Assembly: GCA_033558025.1 (NCBI GenBank)
Contig: JAUCEF010000005.1
Span: 6,014,001 to 6,078,000 of the forward strand
Direction: 5' to 3'
Length of the DNA stretch: 64,000 bases
Origin: Phytophthora sp. 'mugwort'
Lineage: Eukaryota > Oomycota > Peronosporomycetes > Peronosporales > Peronosporaceae
The position numbers and the translations under genes were made by a program. Under the pieces are notes generated by a model, which searched no databases, was not told the DNA's origin, and worked only from the letters and a program-made list of their open reading frames with translations. Shown piece after piece: positions 11,301 through 22,287 of this stretch (the stretch's first letter is position 1; each line of letters begins with the position of its first letter).

Positions 11301-12418
11301 AATTGGTGAAGGCGATCTACGGTCTCAAGCAAGCTTCGCGCGTGTGGAACGAGACCTTCGACGAGTTCGTGTGCTCCATCGGCTTTCAAGTATCGGCGTT
11401 CGACCCGTGCCTCTACATCAAGATCGTTGACGGTCACTGCGTGCTAGTGCTGGTCTACGTGGATGACGTGCTGATTACCGGAAGTTCACCCGAACTGATC
11501 TCACGCACGAAGACCGACCTCAAGACACGCTTCGAGATGACCGACAGCGGCAAGTGCGCGTTCGTTCTTGGGATCGAATTGGTGGACGGCCCGGACGGCA
11601 GCGTGACGATGTGTCAGCGCCGCTATGTGGATGACATTCTCAAGCGTTTTGGTATGGACGAGTGCAAGGCCGTGGTGAGTCCCGTCGACATAAGCACTCG
11701 ACTGATTTCAAGTGACGCAGCGACCAAGGTGAACGCTCCGTTTCGCGAAGCTGTTGGTGCTCTGATGCACTTGATGACTGCCACGCGCCCGGACATCGCG
11801 TACGCCGTTGGCTATGCGTCGCGCTTCATGGAGAACCCTCAAGAAGAACACTGGGTTGCGGTCAAGCGTATCTTTCGCTACCTGCAAGGCACCAAGACGC
11901 ATGGGATCTGCTTCAAGCCGGGTGACAACATCGACTTTCGCGGGTACTCGGACGCGGACTGGGCTGGCGACCTCGCGGACCGCAAGTCGACTTCCGGCTA
12001 CACGTTCATGCTAATGGGTGCACCAGTGAGCTGGGGAAGCAAGAAGCAGTCAAGTGTTTCGCTGTCTACGAGTGAGGCGGAGTACATCGCACTCAGTCTG
12101 GCGATCCAAGAGGGCAAGTGGATTCATCGCCTGCTGCGCGAGATTCTGGCGGCCGCTAATGAGACTGGACCCGAGCTCATGATCCGCGAAGACAACCAGT
12201 CGTGCATCAAGATGACGAAGAACCCAGTAAACCACGGTCGCGCCAAGCACATCGACATCAAGTACCACCACATCCGCGATGAAGTGAAGCGCGGTGAAGT
12301 CAAGCTCGAGTACTGCGAGACTTCTGTGATGCTAGCGGACATCATGACGAAGGCTCTCGTGGGACCACGCCATACGGATCTGACGGCGGCTCTCGGCATT
12401 CGTGGGACTTCGCATTGA
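8381..12418 (+). CDS. Ty1/copia gag-pol polyprotein, family A1, intact frame
   Basis: 1345-codon single frame with every copia domain. Gag occupies about residues 1-215 and is followed by a CX2CX4HX4C knuckle (223-236). The protease catalytic Asp is residue 300. The integrase triad is D499, D562 and E598 with the expected 35-residue spacing. The RT catalytic YVDD is at 1026-1029, and RNase H follows with D1191, E1232 and D1271. I see no stop, frameshift or catalytic substitution. With LTR1 copies on both sides that differ only slightly, this is one of the best candidates in the window for a functional element. It would be transcribed from the LTR at 8027 and assembled in cytoplasmic particles, with cDNA entering the nucleus for integration. 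Use of the ATG in the primer binding site rather than the second ATG 15 nt downstream is inferred from position only. Confidence 0.95.
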   Translation: MSPSTMSSAQDASTKVSIDKFNGDNYATWNRYMRGVFLTKSTWHVVNRETTPSYTDSRAKDDYVKLSNIAFGLMLLHMDADYHHVVDDCEEAWVAWSRLKTLYGGSQKAGRIYLKRQLFSMEMSEGGNVLHHCNEVLNISAKLSSIGAKMEDEDVAICLLRSLPKSYENVVLNLEMSSAELRSQDVVKVLTNEHIKRQGEKTATVKTENAAKAFNTDRESRQCTYCGKVGHTIDKCWTKQKDENRGPRRGGNGRGRGANNIQWRNDSNGYDYDYDRVAFAVSLECGVSTGKNVSGMWAVDSGATHHICNDKTKFVHLIERNEGELSVADGNKAAIMGVGTIVEQVVLPNGDEREIEIKNALYVPSMSKNLLSVPQINESDKFQVVFDGTKMQIAHKGSKQVVATANLMDGLYWLQTPQRSANAATSGKTVDLHARMGHAPVEVLRKMVDNHMIKDAKAPFKSSGPSLCRGCQQGKMVQKPFPSNRDKRRYDTFELLHFDICGPMEENSLGGSKYLLLIVDEASGCMKGFCLRAKSESEDCIKTYIMKVQKQFGKKVKFVRHDGAREFATNSLNDFYEDEGIEQQTTVPYAHQTNGTAERAIRTIVTIGRSMLHHAKLDKCFWAEAAMTAIYVKNRLPSPKIEHKTPFEIVYKSKPSVKHMRVFGCRTYILTPKEKRLKWDPKARAVLFLGYEEVSKAYRLYDIEAGQVVISRDVNFDESTFGCSPTISDEDVDDLDFDSLDIDNDGFRQTEYTQAGKRKSRPSDEDEAARKPRAVRHRPGLEEASAPNYSPPHRADADEEEKSGDQDEESTPPVFWRASANAVEAGDLSEPTTFQEAVNGPDQVHWRKAIRAELESMRLRGVFRAAKLPNGQRAIGTKWVFKIKRKADGSIEKYKARLVAKGFKQKYGIDYTETFSPVVKYVTLRMIIAITKYFDWPLDQLDVVTAFLYGIMKELVFCAVPEGVDLDGDFDCLELVKAIYGLKQASRVWNETFDEFVCSIGFQVSAFDPCLYIKIVDGHCVLVLVYVDDVLITGSSPELISRTKTDLKTRFEMTDSGKCAFVLGIELVDGPDGSVTMCQRRYVDDILKRFGMDECKAVVSPVDISTRLISSDAATKVNAPFREAVGALMHLMTATRPDIAYAVGYASRFMENPQEEHWVAVKRIFRYLQGTKTHGICFKPGDNIDFRGYSDADWAGDLADRKSTSGYTFMLMGAPVSWGSKKQSSVSLSTSEAEYIALSLAIQEGKWIHRLLREILAAANETGPELMIREDNQSCIKMTKNPVNHGRAKHIDIKYHHIRDEVKRGEVKLEYCETSVMLADIMTKALVGPRHTDLTAALGIRGTSH

Positions 12419-12425
12419 GGGGGCG

Positions 12426-12775
12426 TATTGACGGTTACCGGTTTGGTATCAGTTATTAGCCGTGAACCGGTTAACCCGAACCGGTCCAATCCGAACCCAC
12501 GTTGATTATGGTGATTACGGTAAGTTGTTTACGCCACCGATGATTAGACGAGTAGGATGATTGGACGAACACCGGTGAGTGATGGTTGATTAGATGCACT
12601 AGGTGATAGGACGCAGGGTCGCGTGTCTATAACAGTAGGGTGTAAGCTCCAACAATTCAATCACTTTCGAGTCTTCATTCTACCCCTCAAGTGCCTTCGC
12701 TCCGGTCCCGCCGTCTGCGACATCCCTCCCTCCGCTTCGTACAAGCTTCGTGTCCAAGATCCATACCTTTCATCA
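12426..12775 (+). repeat. LTR1, copy c
   Basis: 350 bp with a complete 3' end (CTTTCATCA). It does not lead into a primer binding site. Instead it joins, without a target duplication, inverted gag of another subfamily at 12776. It has two private substitutions relative to copy b (CGAGTCTTC and GACATCCC). Confidence 0.92.
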
Positions 12776-12955
12776 GTCGTCCATGGCCCTCGGGTCCGCG
12801 AAGCTTGGCGTCGTCTCCCGGTTCACGACGTTCCATACCGACTTGGTCAGGAACACGCCACGCATGTAGCGGTTCCAGGTGGCGAAGTTGTCGCCGTTGA
12901 ACTTGTCAATGGAGATCTTGGTATCTTGCACAGACGACATGGTACTTGGGCTCAT
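12776..12955 (-). pseudogene. Copia gag N-terminal fragment of a third subfamily (A4), inverted
   Basis: Minus-strand ATG at 12955, followed by about 60 codons of copia gag ending at PRAMDD, where it meets the terminus of LTR1. The protein differs from A1 and A2 ([23 protein letters not shown]), so this is the only trace in the window of another subfamily, linked to LTR3. No downstream gag or pol of this subfamily is visible. Confidence 0.85.
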
Positions 12956-12959
12956 AACC

Positions 12960-13285
12960 TGAAGATAGGTTACGTTGGGTCTTGAACTTGACGTAGGGGT
13001 CTTGGACACCGCCGAGGCTTGAGGCGAGGCGAGGAAGGAGGCTTGAGAGGTTGAATGGAAATTCAGAAGTGATTGATTTATCGGAGCTTACTTTGCCTGC
13101 CTACCTGGTATACTACATAGACATGCAACTATGCATCCAATCAATTGGTGCATCCAATCACCATCATTCCGTACTCGTCCAATCATGAGTGGCGTAATCA
13201 TGGCGAGGGAGCATTGGACCGGTCCGGTTAACCGGTTCGGGTAACTTGGACTGGTACACTGTACCAAGGAAGTTACCCTGCAACA
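12960..13285 (-). repeat. LTR3, inverted
   Basis: 326 bp LTR. On the minus strand it starts TGTTGCAGGG and ends ATCTTCA before the shared primer binding site. It is alignable with LTR1 and LTR2 in the ACCGGTT-rich U3 start, the GGATGCA motif cluster and the AATCACTTCT-like initiator region. It has the canonical 5' TG, unlike LTR1 and LTR2. Its U3 end abuts a truncated LTR-B. Confidence 0.8.
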
Positions 13286-13350
13286 GAGTTTGCGAACTAA
13301 GGACCTAAATCAATCACTTTGCATTTTGCCATCAAGTGACCAAGCCTTTT
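13286..13350 (+). repeat. 3' terminal 65 bp of an LTR-B
   Basis: Matches the last part of the full LTR-B copies, including the core-promoter-like TCACTTTGCATTTT at 13314-13327. It leads directly into the primer binding site and the B gag. The rest of the LTR has been replaced by the LTR3/gag fragment. Confidence 0.9.
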
Positions 13351-13354
13351 GGTT

Positions 13355-16300
13355 ATGAGCCCAAGCCCCGTCTTCCCTGACCAAGACCCCGACTACGCCT
13401 TCGCCATGGAAGCCACTTCGACTACGACCGCCCGCATCAACAAGTTCGACGGAACTAACTTCCACACGTGGAAGTTCAAGATGCAGATGGTGCTCGAGGA
13501 GCGCGAACTGTGGGAAGTGACAAGTGGGGAAGTGAAGCTGGAGCACTGCCAGACTGCGGCGGATCAAGCGCTCTTTCGGAAGAAGTCGCGCAAGGCGCTG
13601 GCGATCATCTGTCTCGCGATGGAGGATTCGCTGCTGCCGCTGGTTCGCTCGGCGAGTGGCGCGCATGATGCATGGTCAAGACTGGAAGGACACTTCGAGA
13701 AGAAGAGTTTGGCCAACAAGCTCTTTCTTCGTCGACGTTTCTTCACGACGATGATGGACGAAGGTGATGATGTGCTGGAGCACATCAACAAGATCAAGAC
13801 GCTGGCGGAGCAGCTCGACGCAGTGGGCGCTCCGGTCAGCGAGGACGACTTGGTGATCACGCTTTTGGGAAGTCTGAGCGAGTCGTACCAGTTCCTGATC
13901 ACGGCGTTGGAGTCGAGAGCCGACTCACTGTCGTGGGAACTCGTGACGTCTCGGCTGCTGCATGAGGACATGAAGCGCAAGGAACAAGGTGGCGGTACGG
14001 ACGGCACCGCGCACGGTCAAGGTCAAGCGTTCATGACAAGCGACAATAAGCGCAAGGGTCGGCAGGCGCAGAAGACTAGTGCCTGTCACTACTGTGGCGA
14101 GCACGGACATTGGATCGCCAAGTGTCCGGTGCGAATCCGCGAGAACGCGGAGCGGCAGAGGCCGCAACGAGCGAATGTCGCGCAGAGTGAAGATGACTCT
14201 GGCGACTTCCTCTTCTCGGTTGGTGGTAACACGGGTGCCTCCAAGTCGAATGGAGTGTGGCTGGTCGACTCAGGTGCGACGCAGCACATGACGTACTCGA
14301 AGGAGTACATGAAGAACTACAAGAACATCTCTCCGGTGGACGTGCATCTCGCGGACGACGGTGTGGTTCAGGCTGTGGAGACCGGCGACATTGTGATGTC
14401 GATGAAGACCCCGCGCGGCATGAAGAAGGGTGTACTCACGAACGTGTGGCACATTCCGAAGCTGTCGCGCAACCTGTTTTCGATTGGTCGGTTCACTAAG
14501 GACGTCGGACCAGTTATCTTCGAGAGCGACGGGTGCTTCGCTGAAACGAAGAGTCTCAAGTGGAAGCTCGGCGCTCGTGAGGGCAAAGGGCTGTTCAAGC
14601 TGTGCATGACTCCGATGATGCCTGACGAGGCCAATGCGGCAAGTTCGAAGGATCGCCAAGGGGACACCACGTCGTACCTCTGGCACCTTCGACTTGGTCA
14701 CATCGGCCATGGCGGTCTAGACGCCATCGTCAAGAAGGGCTACGGTGTTGGTATCGATATGGCGTCGGTGAAGCAGTGGGAGTTATGCGACGGATGCTCA
14801 CTCGGCAAGCAAACGCGAGTAAGCTACATGAAGACGTCGCCAAACCATGCCAAGCAAGTGCTAGAAGTCGTACACAGTGATGTATGCGGTCCCATGCAGA
14901 CGCCGACCTTTGGAGGCAAGCGCTATTTTGTCACGTTTATCGATGACAAGTCGCACTTCTGTGTGGTGTACTTGCTGCGCAACAAGTCCGAGGTGGCCGA
15001 CAAGTTCGCGCAATTCGTCGCGTTAGCTGAGACCCAGACTGGCAAGCGCGTGAAAATGCTGCGGAGCGACAACGGCGGCGAGTACACTTCGGGTGAGATG
15101 GCCAAGTTCTGTGCGGACCGTGGTATCATGCAGAAGTTCACGCCGCCATACACGCCTCAGCTGAACGGAGTCGCCGAGCGCATGAACCGGACGTTGGTGG
15201 AGTGTGCGCGCTGCATGCTGGAACATGCTGGATTGCCCAAGACGTATTGGGGTGAAGCTATCGTGACAGCTACGTTCCTCCGTAATCGGTGTCCGACGCG
15301 TGCCATCAACCACGACAAGTCGCCGCACCAAGTTTGGACAGGCAAGAAACCGCTGCTAGCGAACCTCAAGGTGTTCGGTTGCCACGCGTACGTGCACGTA
15401 CCGAAGGAGAAGCGTACCAAGTTTGACGCTCGGTCGGTGCGCTGTCGGTTCCTGGGATACTCGGAGCATGAGAAAGCGTACCGGTTCGAAGAGACCAAGA
15501 GCGGTCGCGTGCTGGTGAGCCGCGACGCGCAGTTTATGGAAGACGTCTTCGACAGTGGGAGACGTGACTACCATCAGAGGGAGGTGGTGGTCATTCAAGA
15601 TGAAGAGACGACGGATCAAGATTCGTTGCAGTCGAATGAAGACGACAAAGAAGAAGAAGACGAAGAAGCAGCGCGGGACGAAGGTTTGAACCAGGCAGCA
15701 AGCGACACCCGCGGACGCAGTCGCTGGAAGAAGCTGTGGAAGTTCCAAGTGCCAAGCGGCAGAGTCGACACCTGACTCTGGACGAGATGTCGGCTGCGGC
15801 TCAAGAAAGTCAAGACTTCGAAGCTGCATACGTCGTGAATTCAGTGGGAGAAATGCCGACCACGTTCAAGTCGGCGATGGAATCCAGCGACGCAGTCAAG
15901 TGGAAGGAGGCGTGTGACTCGGAGGTCGAGTCGCTCCGCAAGAACGAGACGTGGATCCTCGTGCCGCTGCCAAAAGGACGCAAGGCAATCGGCAACCGAT
16001 GGGTGTTCCGTGTGAAGGAGAACCAGGCTGGAGAGATCGAACGGTTCAAGGCGCGACTGGTGGCCAAGGGATTCGCAGAAGTACGGCATCGACTACGACG
16101 AGACTTTCGCGCCAGTGGCCAAGTTCACGTCGATCAGGATCCTGCTCAGTCTGCCGGCCAAGTACAATCTCATGGTGCACCAGATGGATGTCAAGACAGC
16201 TTTCCTGAACGGTTTGTTAGACGAAGACATCTACATGGCACAGCCGGACGGCTACATCGATGAAAAGCACCCGGACTATGTCTGTCAGCTCAAGCGGTCT

Positions 16301-16942
16301 CTTTACGGTTTGAAGCAGTCGCCGCGGATGTGGAACAAGACCATCGACGACCTCATGCTCAAGCTAGGGTTCAAGAAGTGCGAGTCCGACCACTGCATCT
16401 ACTCCAAGCGTGACGACCAAGACATGATCTTCGTGGCGCTATATGTCGACGACCTGATCCTCGCAAGTAACAACGACAAGCTGCTCAAGTCGACGAAGAA
16501 GGCGCTCAGTGACCGTTTCGAGATGACGGACCTGGGCCACCTCAAGTACTTCCTCGGCATGGAAATCGATCAAGATATGACGACAGGGAAGGTGTCGATG
16601 CGGCAAACCAAGTTTGCGAAAGACATTCTGGAGAAGTTCAACATGGAGAAGAGCAACCCTGTTAAGACGCCACAGGATCCGGGCCTCAAGCTGACCAAGG
16701 CCATGTGCGAGGGCGGCTGCAAGCACGACGAGACCATGGTAAACGTGCCATACCGGAACGCTGTGGGATGCCTCATGTATCTCATGGTAGGCACACGCCC
16801 GGACCTCGCAGCAGCAGTGGGAGTTCTCAGCCAGTTTGCAGCAGACCCATGTCCGACACACTGGCAGGCGCTCAAGAGGGTCTTCAGGTACATTCAAGGT
16901 GTTGTCAAGGAGACGTCTCGACCAGCTGCTGTATACCGGTAG
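13355..16942 (+). pseudogene. Family B copia gag-pol, frameshifted and lacking RNase H
   Basis: The frame runs from the ATG in the primer binding site to the TGA at 15775, covering gag, a CCHC knuckle (CHYCGEHGHWIAKC), an intact protease VDSGATQHM and the integrase (DVCGPM, RSDNGGEY, NGVAERMN). A 1 bp deletion near 15685 in the acidic linker and a 2 bp deletion near 16072 early in RT put the remainder into other frames. RT continues in the third frame with LYVDDL and ends at RYIQG. There the sequence jumps at 16900 to the first base of an LTR-B, so RNase H and the C terminus are missing. Reading continues into the LTR and stops at 16942. The deletion ends exactly at an LTR terminus, which points to an integrase-type or recombination event rather than random decay. 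Confidence 0.9.
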
Positions 16943-17254
16943 GATACCGGTATGACCTTCACTCAGTGACACCGCAATCATTTATGTGATTACGAGACGA
17001 AGATTACGTCACGGTGTTTATGGGACGGTGTTTACGCCACGGACGATTACGTCATGGGTGGGTACAAGATTGTGGGTACATGATGGGCTCTACGTGGCAC
17101 TCCCTGATCGGCTGAAGTAACTCAGTATCCAGTAGAGAATCCAGTAGAGTGTACCCAGTAGGTAGAACTGTAGGCTTAGAGGTAGCAAGGAGTTTGCGAA
17201 CTAAGGACCTAAATCAATCACTTTGCATTTTGCCATTAAGTGACCAAGCCTTTT
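16900..17254 (+). repeat. LTR-B flanked by two different families
   Basis: Complete 355 bp LTR-B, TGTTGTCAAGG to AAGCCTTTT. Its left neighbour is truncated B pol, and its right neighbour is family A2 gag entering at CCCAAGACG. There is no target duplication. The core-promoter-like TCACTTTGCATTTT is present near its 3' end. Confidence 0.93.
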
Positions 17255-20200
17255 CCCAAGACGTCTCGACCAAGGTCTCCATCGACAAGTTCAACGGAGA
17301 CAACTACGCGACGTGGAACCGCTACATGCGTGGCGTGTTCCTGACCAAGTCGACGTGGCATGTGGTGAATCGGGAAACGTCTCCATCCTTTACGGACTCC
17401 CGGGCCAAGGACGAGTATGTCAAGTCGAGCAACATCGCTTTTGGACTGATGTTGCTTCACATGGACGCCGACTACCATCATGTGGTCGACGACTGCGAGG
17501 AAGCATGGATCGCGTGGACGCGCTTGAAAACGCTGTACGGTGGATCGCAGAAGGCTGGTCGCATCTACCTGAAGCGACAGCTCTTCAGCATGGAGATGTC
17601 GGAAGGCGGCAATGTGTTGCATCATTGCAATGATGTCCTGAACATCAGCGCCAAGCTCAGCAGCATCGGCGCCAAGATGGAGGACGAGGACGTGGCGATC
17701 TGCTTGCTGCGCAGTCTCCCCAAGAGCTACGAGAACGTCGTGCTGAACTTGGAGATGAGCAATGCAGAGCTGCGGTCGCAAGACGTTGTGAAGGTGCTCA
17801 CGAACGAGCACATCAAGCGACAAGGCGAGAAGACGGCGACGGTGAAGACTGAGAACGCGGCCAAGGCGTTCAGTGCCGACCGTGAGCCTCGCCAATGCAC
17901 GTACTGCGGTAAATTGGGGCATGTCATTGACAAGTGCTGGACCAAGCAGAAGGACGAGAACAGAGGGCCAAGACGCGGCGGCAGCGGCCGTGGACGCGGG
18001 GCCAACAACATCCAGTGGAGAAACGACAGCGACGGCTACGACAACGACTACGATCGAGTGGCGTTCGCGGTTTCCCTGGAATGTGGAGTTTCGACGGACA
18101 ATAATGTGTCCGGGATGTGGGCGGTCGACAGCGGTGCCACGCACCATATTTGCAACGACAAGTCCAAGTTCGCCAATTTGATCGAGCGAAATGAAGGCGA
18201 ACTTTCGGTGGCCGATGGCAACAAGGCTGCCATCAAGGGTGTGGGGACCATCGTGGAAAGAGTGGTCCTGCCTAACGGCGACGAGCGCGAGATCGAGATC
18301 AAGAACGCGCTTTACGTGCCAAATATGAGCAAGAATCTGCTTTCAGTGCCGCAGATAAACAAGCATGGCAAGTTCCAAGTGATATTTGACGGCACTGGGA
18401 TGCACGTTTCGCGCAAGGACTCGAATCAAGTGGTGGCGACGGCGGATCTCGTGGATGGACTCTACTGGCTTCGCACACCTCAGCGATCGGCAAATGCGGC
18501 GACGAGTGGCAAGACTGTCGACCTGCACGCGCGCATGGGTCACGCTCCGGTTGAGGTGCTTCGCAAGATGGTCGACAACCACATGATCAAGGACGCGAAG
18601 GCACCTTTCAAGTCGAGCGGACCAAGTCTGTGTCGTGGTTGCCAGCAAGGTAAAATGGTCCAAAAACCATTCCCAAGCAACCGTGACAAGCGTCGCTACG
18701 ACACATTTGAGCTGCTCCACTTCGACATCTGCGGACCCATGGAGGAAAACTCGCTTGGCGGCAGCAAGTACCTGCTCCTGATCGTGGACGAAGCCAGCGG
18801 ATGCATGAAGGGTTTCTGTCTGCGTGCCAAGTCGGAGAGTGAAGACTGCATCAAGACATACATCATGAAGGTGCAGACGCAGTTTGGCAAGAAGGTCAAG
18901 TTTGTGCGGCACGACGGAGCTCGTGAGTTTGCGACCAACTCGCTCAACGACTTCTACGAAGACGAAGGCATCGAGCAGCAAACCACGGTTCCGTACGCGC
19001 ACCAGACGAACGGCACGGCAGAGCGAGCCATCCGAACTATCGTCACGATCGGCCGCAGCATGTTGCACCACGCCAAGCTGGACAAGTGTTTCTGGGCTGA
19101 GGCGGCGATGACAGCCATCTACGTGAAGAATCGTCTGCCGTCACCCAAGATCGAGCACAAGACTCCGTTCGAGATCGTCTACAAGTCCGAGCCGAGTGTG
19201 AAGCACATGCGTGTTTTCGGCTGTCGGACGTACATCCTGACTCCGAAGGAGAAGCGACTCAAGTGGGATCCCAAGGCTCGCGCCGTATTGTTTCTGGGTT
19301 ACGAAGAAGTGTCCAAGGCGTATCGACTTTATGACATCGAGGCGGGGCAGGTGGTCATCAGTCGCGATGTCAACTTCGATGAATCGACCTTTGGATTTTC
19401 ACCGTCGGTTTCTGATGAAGATGTCGACGACCTGGACTTCGACTCGCTCGACATCGACAATGATGGTTTCCGCCAGACGGAGTACACGCAGGCAGGGAAG
19501 CGCAAGAGCCGCCCGAGTGACGAAGATGAAGCTGCCAGAAGACCGCGCGCTGTGCGTCATCGACCTGGACTGGAAGAAGCAAGTGCACCGAACGACTCCC
19601 CTTCGCACCGAACAGACGCAGATGAAGAAGAAAAGTCTGGAGACCAAGATGAAGAATCGACTCCATCTGTGTTTTGGCGTGCAAGTGCCAACGCGGTCGA
19701 AGCAGCCGTGGACTTATCGGAGCCGTCGACATTCCAAGAAGCGGTCAACGGACCTGATCAAGTGCATTGGCGCAAGGCGATTCGTGCGGAACTCAAGTCG
19801 ATGCGACTTCGTGGTGTGTTTCGTGCTGCCAAGTTGCCCAGCGGACAACGCGCCATCGGTACCAAGTGGGTGTTCAAGATCAAGCGCAAAGCCGACGGAT
19901 CGGTCGAGAAATACAAGGCGCGCCTGGTGGCCAAGGGTTTCAAGCAGAAGTACGGCATCGACTACACGGAGACGTTCTCGCCCGTGGTCAAGTACGTGAC
20001 GCTGCGCATGGTCATCGCGATCGCCAAGTATTTCGACTGGCCCCTCGACCAACTCGATGTGGTAACGGCATTTCTGTACGGCGTCATGAAGGAGTTGGTG
20101 TTCTGCGTGGTTCCTGAAGGTGTCGAGCTGGATGGTGATTTCGACTGCCTGGAATTGGTGAAGGCGATCTACGGTCTCAAGCAAGCTTCGCGCGTATGGA

Positions 20201-21270
20201 ACGAGACCTTCGACGAATTCGTGTGTTCTATCGGTTTTCAAGTTTCAGCCTTCGACCCGTGCCTCTACATCAAGGTTGTCGATGGCCACTGTGTGCTCGT
20301 GCTGGTCTACGTGGTCGATGTGTTGGTGACCAGAAGTTCACCCGAGCTGATCTCACGCACGAAGAACGACCTCAAGACACGCTTCGAAATGACTGACAGC
20401 GGCAAGTGTGTGTTCGTCCTTGGAATCGAGCTGGTGGATGGCCCGGACGGCAGCGTGACGATGTGCCAGCGGCGTTATGTGGATGATATCCTGAAGCGTT
20501 TCGGTATGGACGAGTGCAAGGCTGTGGTGAGTCCGGTAGATATGAGCACTCGACTGGTTACAAGTGACGCAGCGACCAAGGTGAACGCTCCGTTTCGCGA
20601 AGCTGTGGGTGCCCTCATGCACTTGATGACTGCTACTCGCCCGGATATCGCGTACGCAGTAGGCTATGTATCGCGCTTCATGGAGAACCCCCAAGAGGAA
20701 CACTGGGTTGCGGTCAAGCGCATTTTTCGCTATCTACAAGGCACCAAGACGCATGGAATCTGTTTCAAGCCAGGCAACAAGATCGACTTTCGTGGGTATT
20801 CGGATGCGGACTGGGCTGGCGACCTCGCGGACCGCAAGTCGACTTCCGGCTACACGTTCATGCTGATGGGTGCGCCAGTGAGCTGGGGAAGCAAGAAGCA
20901 GTCAAGTGTTTCGTTGTCTACGAGCGAGGCGGAATACATCGCGCTCAGTCTGGCGATCCAAGAAGGCAAGTGGATTCATCGCCTGCTATGCGAGATTTTG
21001 GCGGCTGCCAACGAGACTGGACCCGAGCTCAAGATCCGCGAAGACAACCAGTCGTGCATTAAGATGACGAAGAACCCAGTGAACCATGGTCGCGCCAAGC
21101 ACATCGACATCAAGTACCATCACATCCGTGATGAGGTCAAGCGCGGCGAAGTCAAGCTCGAGTACTGCGAGACTTCAATCATGCTGGCGGACATCATGAC
21201 CAAGGCACTGCCAGGACCGCGCCACATGGATCTGACGGCGTCCCTCGGAATCCACGCGTGTTCGCATTGA
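17255..21270 (+). pseudogene. Family A2 gag-pol driven by an LTR-B; RT active site YVVD
   Basis: A long open frame starts inside the LTR-B, enters A2 gag about ten codons after the normal start, and stays open to the TGA at 21268-21270. The primer binding site and the normal ATG are gone; the first in-frame ATG is at 17326 (MRGVFLTK). Knuckle, protease (VDSGATHHI), integrase triad and RNase H motifs are all present. The RT motif is YVVD rather than YVDD because codon 20314-20316 is GTC; loss of this aspartate should abolish polymerisation. With no primer binding site, a chimeric leader and an altered RT, the copy is not expected to be autonomous, although the LTR-B promoter could still transcribe it. 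Confidence 0.9.
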
Positions 21271-21277
21271 GGGGGCG

Positions 21278-21619
21278 TATTAAGGGTTGCCGGGTTTTGG
21301 TACTGTGTACCAGTAACCGGTTAACCCGAACCGGTCCAACACGATCCCGCGATGTTTACGGTACGTTGTTTACGCAACCGATGATTAGACGAGTAGGATG
21401 GTTGGACGAGTGCGGAGTGTTGGTGATTGGATGCACCAAATGATTGGATGCAGGGCTGCATATCTATGTGGTAGACTAGGTAGTGTAAGCTCCGATAAAT
21501 CAATCACTTTCGAATCTTCCTTCTTCAGCTCAAGTGGTCTTCACTCCGGTCTTCGCACCAAGTGCAGAACTCCCTCCGCTCAACCTAAGCCTCGCGTCAA
21601 GACCTCAACACCTTTATCA
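21278..21619 (+). repeat. LTR2 (plus), left member of an inverted pair
   Basis: 342 bp. It starts TATTAAGGG, a variant otherwise seen only in the inverted partner at 21945-22287, and ends CCTTTATCA. It is the 3' LTR of the A2 internal region to its left. Its terminus joins inverted gag at 21620. Confidence 0.92.
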
Positions 21620-21940
21620 CTGCGATCCACCGTACGGCGTCTTCAAGCGCGTCCACGCGATCCATGCTTCCTCGCAGTCATCGACCACATGATGGTAGTC
21701 GGCGTCCATGTGAAGCAACATCAGTCCAAAAGCGATGTTGCTCGACTTGACATACTCGTCCTTGGCCCGGGAGTCCGTAAAGGATGGAGACGTTTCCCGA
21801 TTCACCACATGCCACGTCGACTTGGTCAGGAACACGCCACGCATGTAGCGGTTCCACGTCGCGTAGTTGTCTCCGTTGAACTTGTCGATGCAGACCTTGG
21901 TCGAGACGTCTTGGGCAGAGGACATGGTGCTTGGGCTCAT
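21620..21940 (-). pseudogene. Inverted A2 gag 5' piece (about 107 codons)
   Basis: Minus-strand gag from the ATG at 21940 to GGSQ, ending at 21620 against the LTR2 terminus. Its last five bases (CTGCG on plus, CGCAG in gag sense) are the first five bases of the forward gag that resumes at 22288. The inverted piece and the forward piece are therefore the two halves of one gag gene with a 5 bp overlap. One private substitution is a Pro codon (TPYGGS). Confidence 0.92.
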
Positions 21941-21944
21941 AACC

Positions 21945-22287
21945 TGATAAAGGTGTTGAGGTCTTGAAGCGAGGCTTGGGTTTAGCGAAGGGAGTTCTGC
22001 ACTTGGGTGCGGGGACCGGAGTGAAGACCACTTGAGCTGAAGAAGGAAGATTCGAAAGTGATTGATTTATCGGAGCTTACACTACCTAGTCTACCACATA
22101 GATATGCAGCCCTGCATCCAATCATTTGGTGCATCCAATCACCAACACTCCGCACTCGTCCAATCATCCTACTCGTCTAATCATCGGTTGCGTAAACAAC
22201 GTACCGTAAACATCGCGGGATCGTGTTGGACCGGTTCGGGTTAACCGGTTACTGGTACACAGTACCAAAACCTGGCAACCCTTAATA
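21945..22287 (-). repeat. LTR2 (minus), right member of an inverted pair
   Basis: 343 bp LTR adjoining the inverted gag piece through its primer binding site. On the minus strand it starts with the TATTAAGGG variant shared with 21278-21619, consistent with both being LTRs of one cDNA. Its U3 end abuts CGCAG of forward gag at 22288. Confidence 0.92.

Larger units (their letters stand above)
3625..12775 (+). mobile_element. Head-to-tail A1 copia array: LTR1 - internal - LTR1 - internal - LTR1
   Basis: Three direct LTR1 copies (3625-3977, 8027-8376, 12426-12775) separate two complete internal regions, with repeat periods of 4402 and 4399 bp. Neighbouring units share one LTR instead of each having two, and there are no chromosomal target duplications between units. 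The truncated pol at 1711-3617 is a third, partial unit. Unequal crossing-over between LTRs, or incorporation of 1-LTR circles by homologous recombination, gives this structure. Confidence 0.9.

Noticed and set aside
15810..16067. Short antisense frames opposite family B RT
   Set aside because: They mirror conserved RT codons and recur at each B copy; no independent support.
21620..22287. Simple nested insertion of a minus-strand A2 element into a plus-strand A2 gag
   Set aside because: A nested element would carry its own full internal region. Here the inverted gag stops at the very nucleotide of the supposed insertion site and overlaps by 5 bp, which nesting does not predict.
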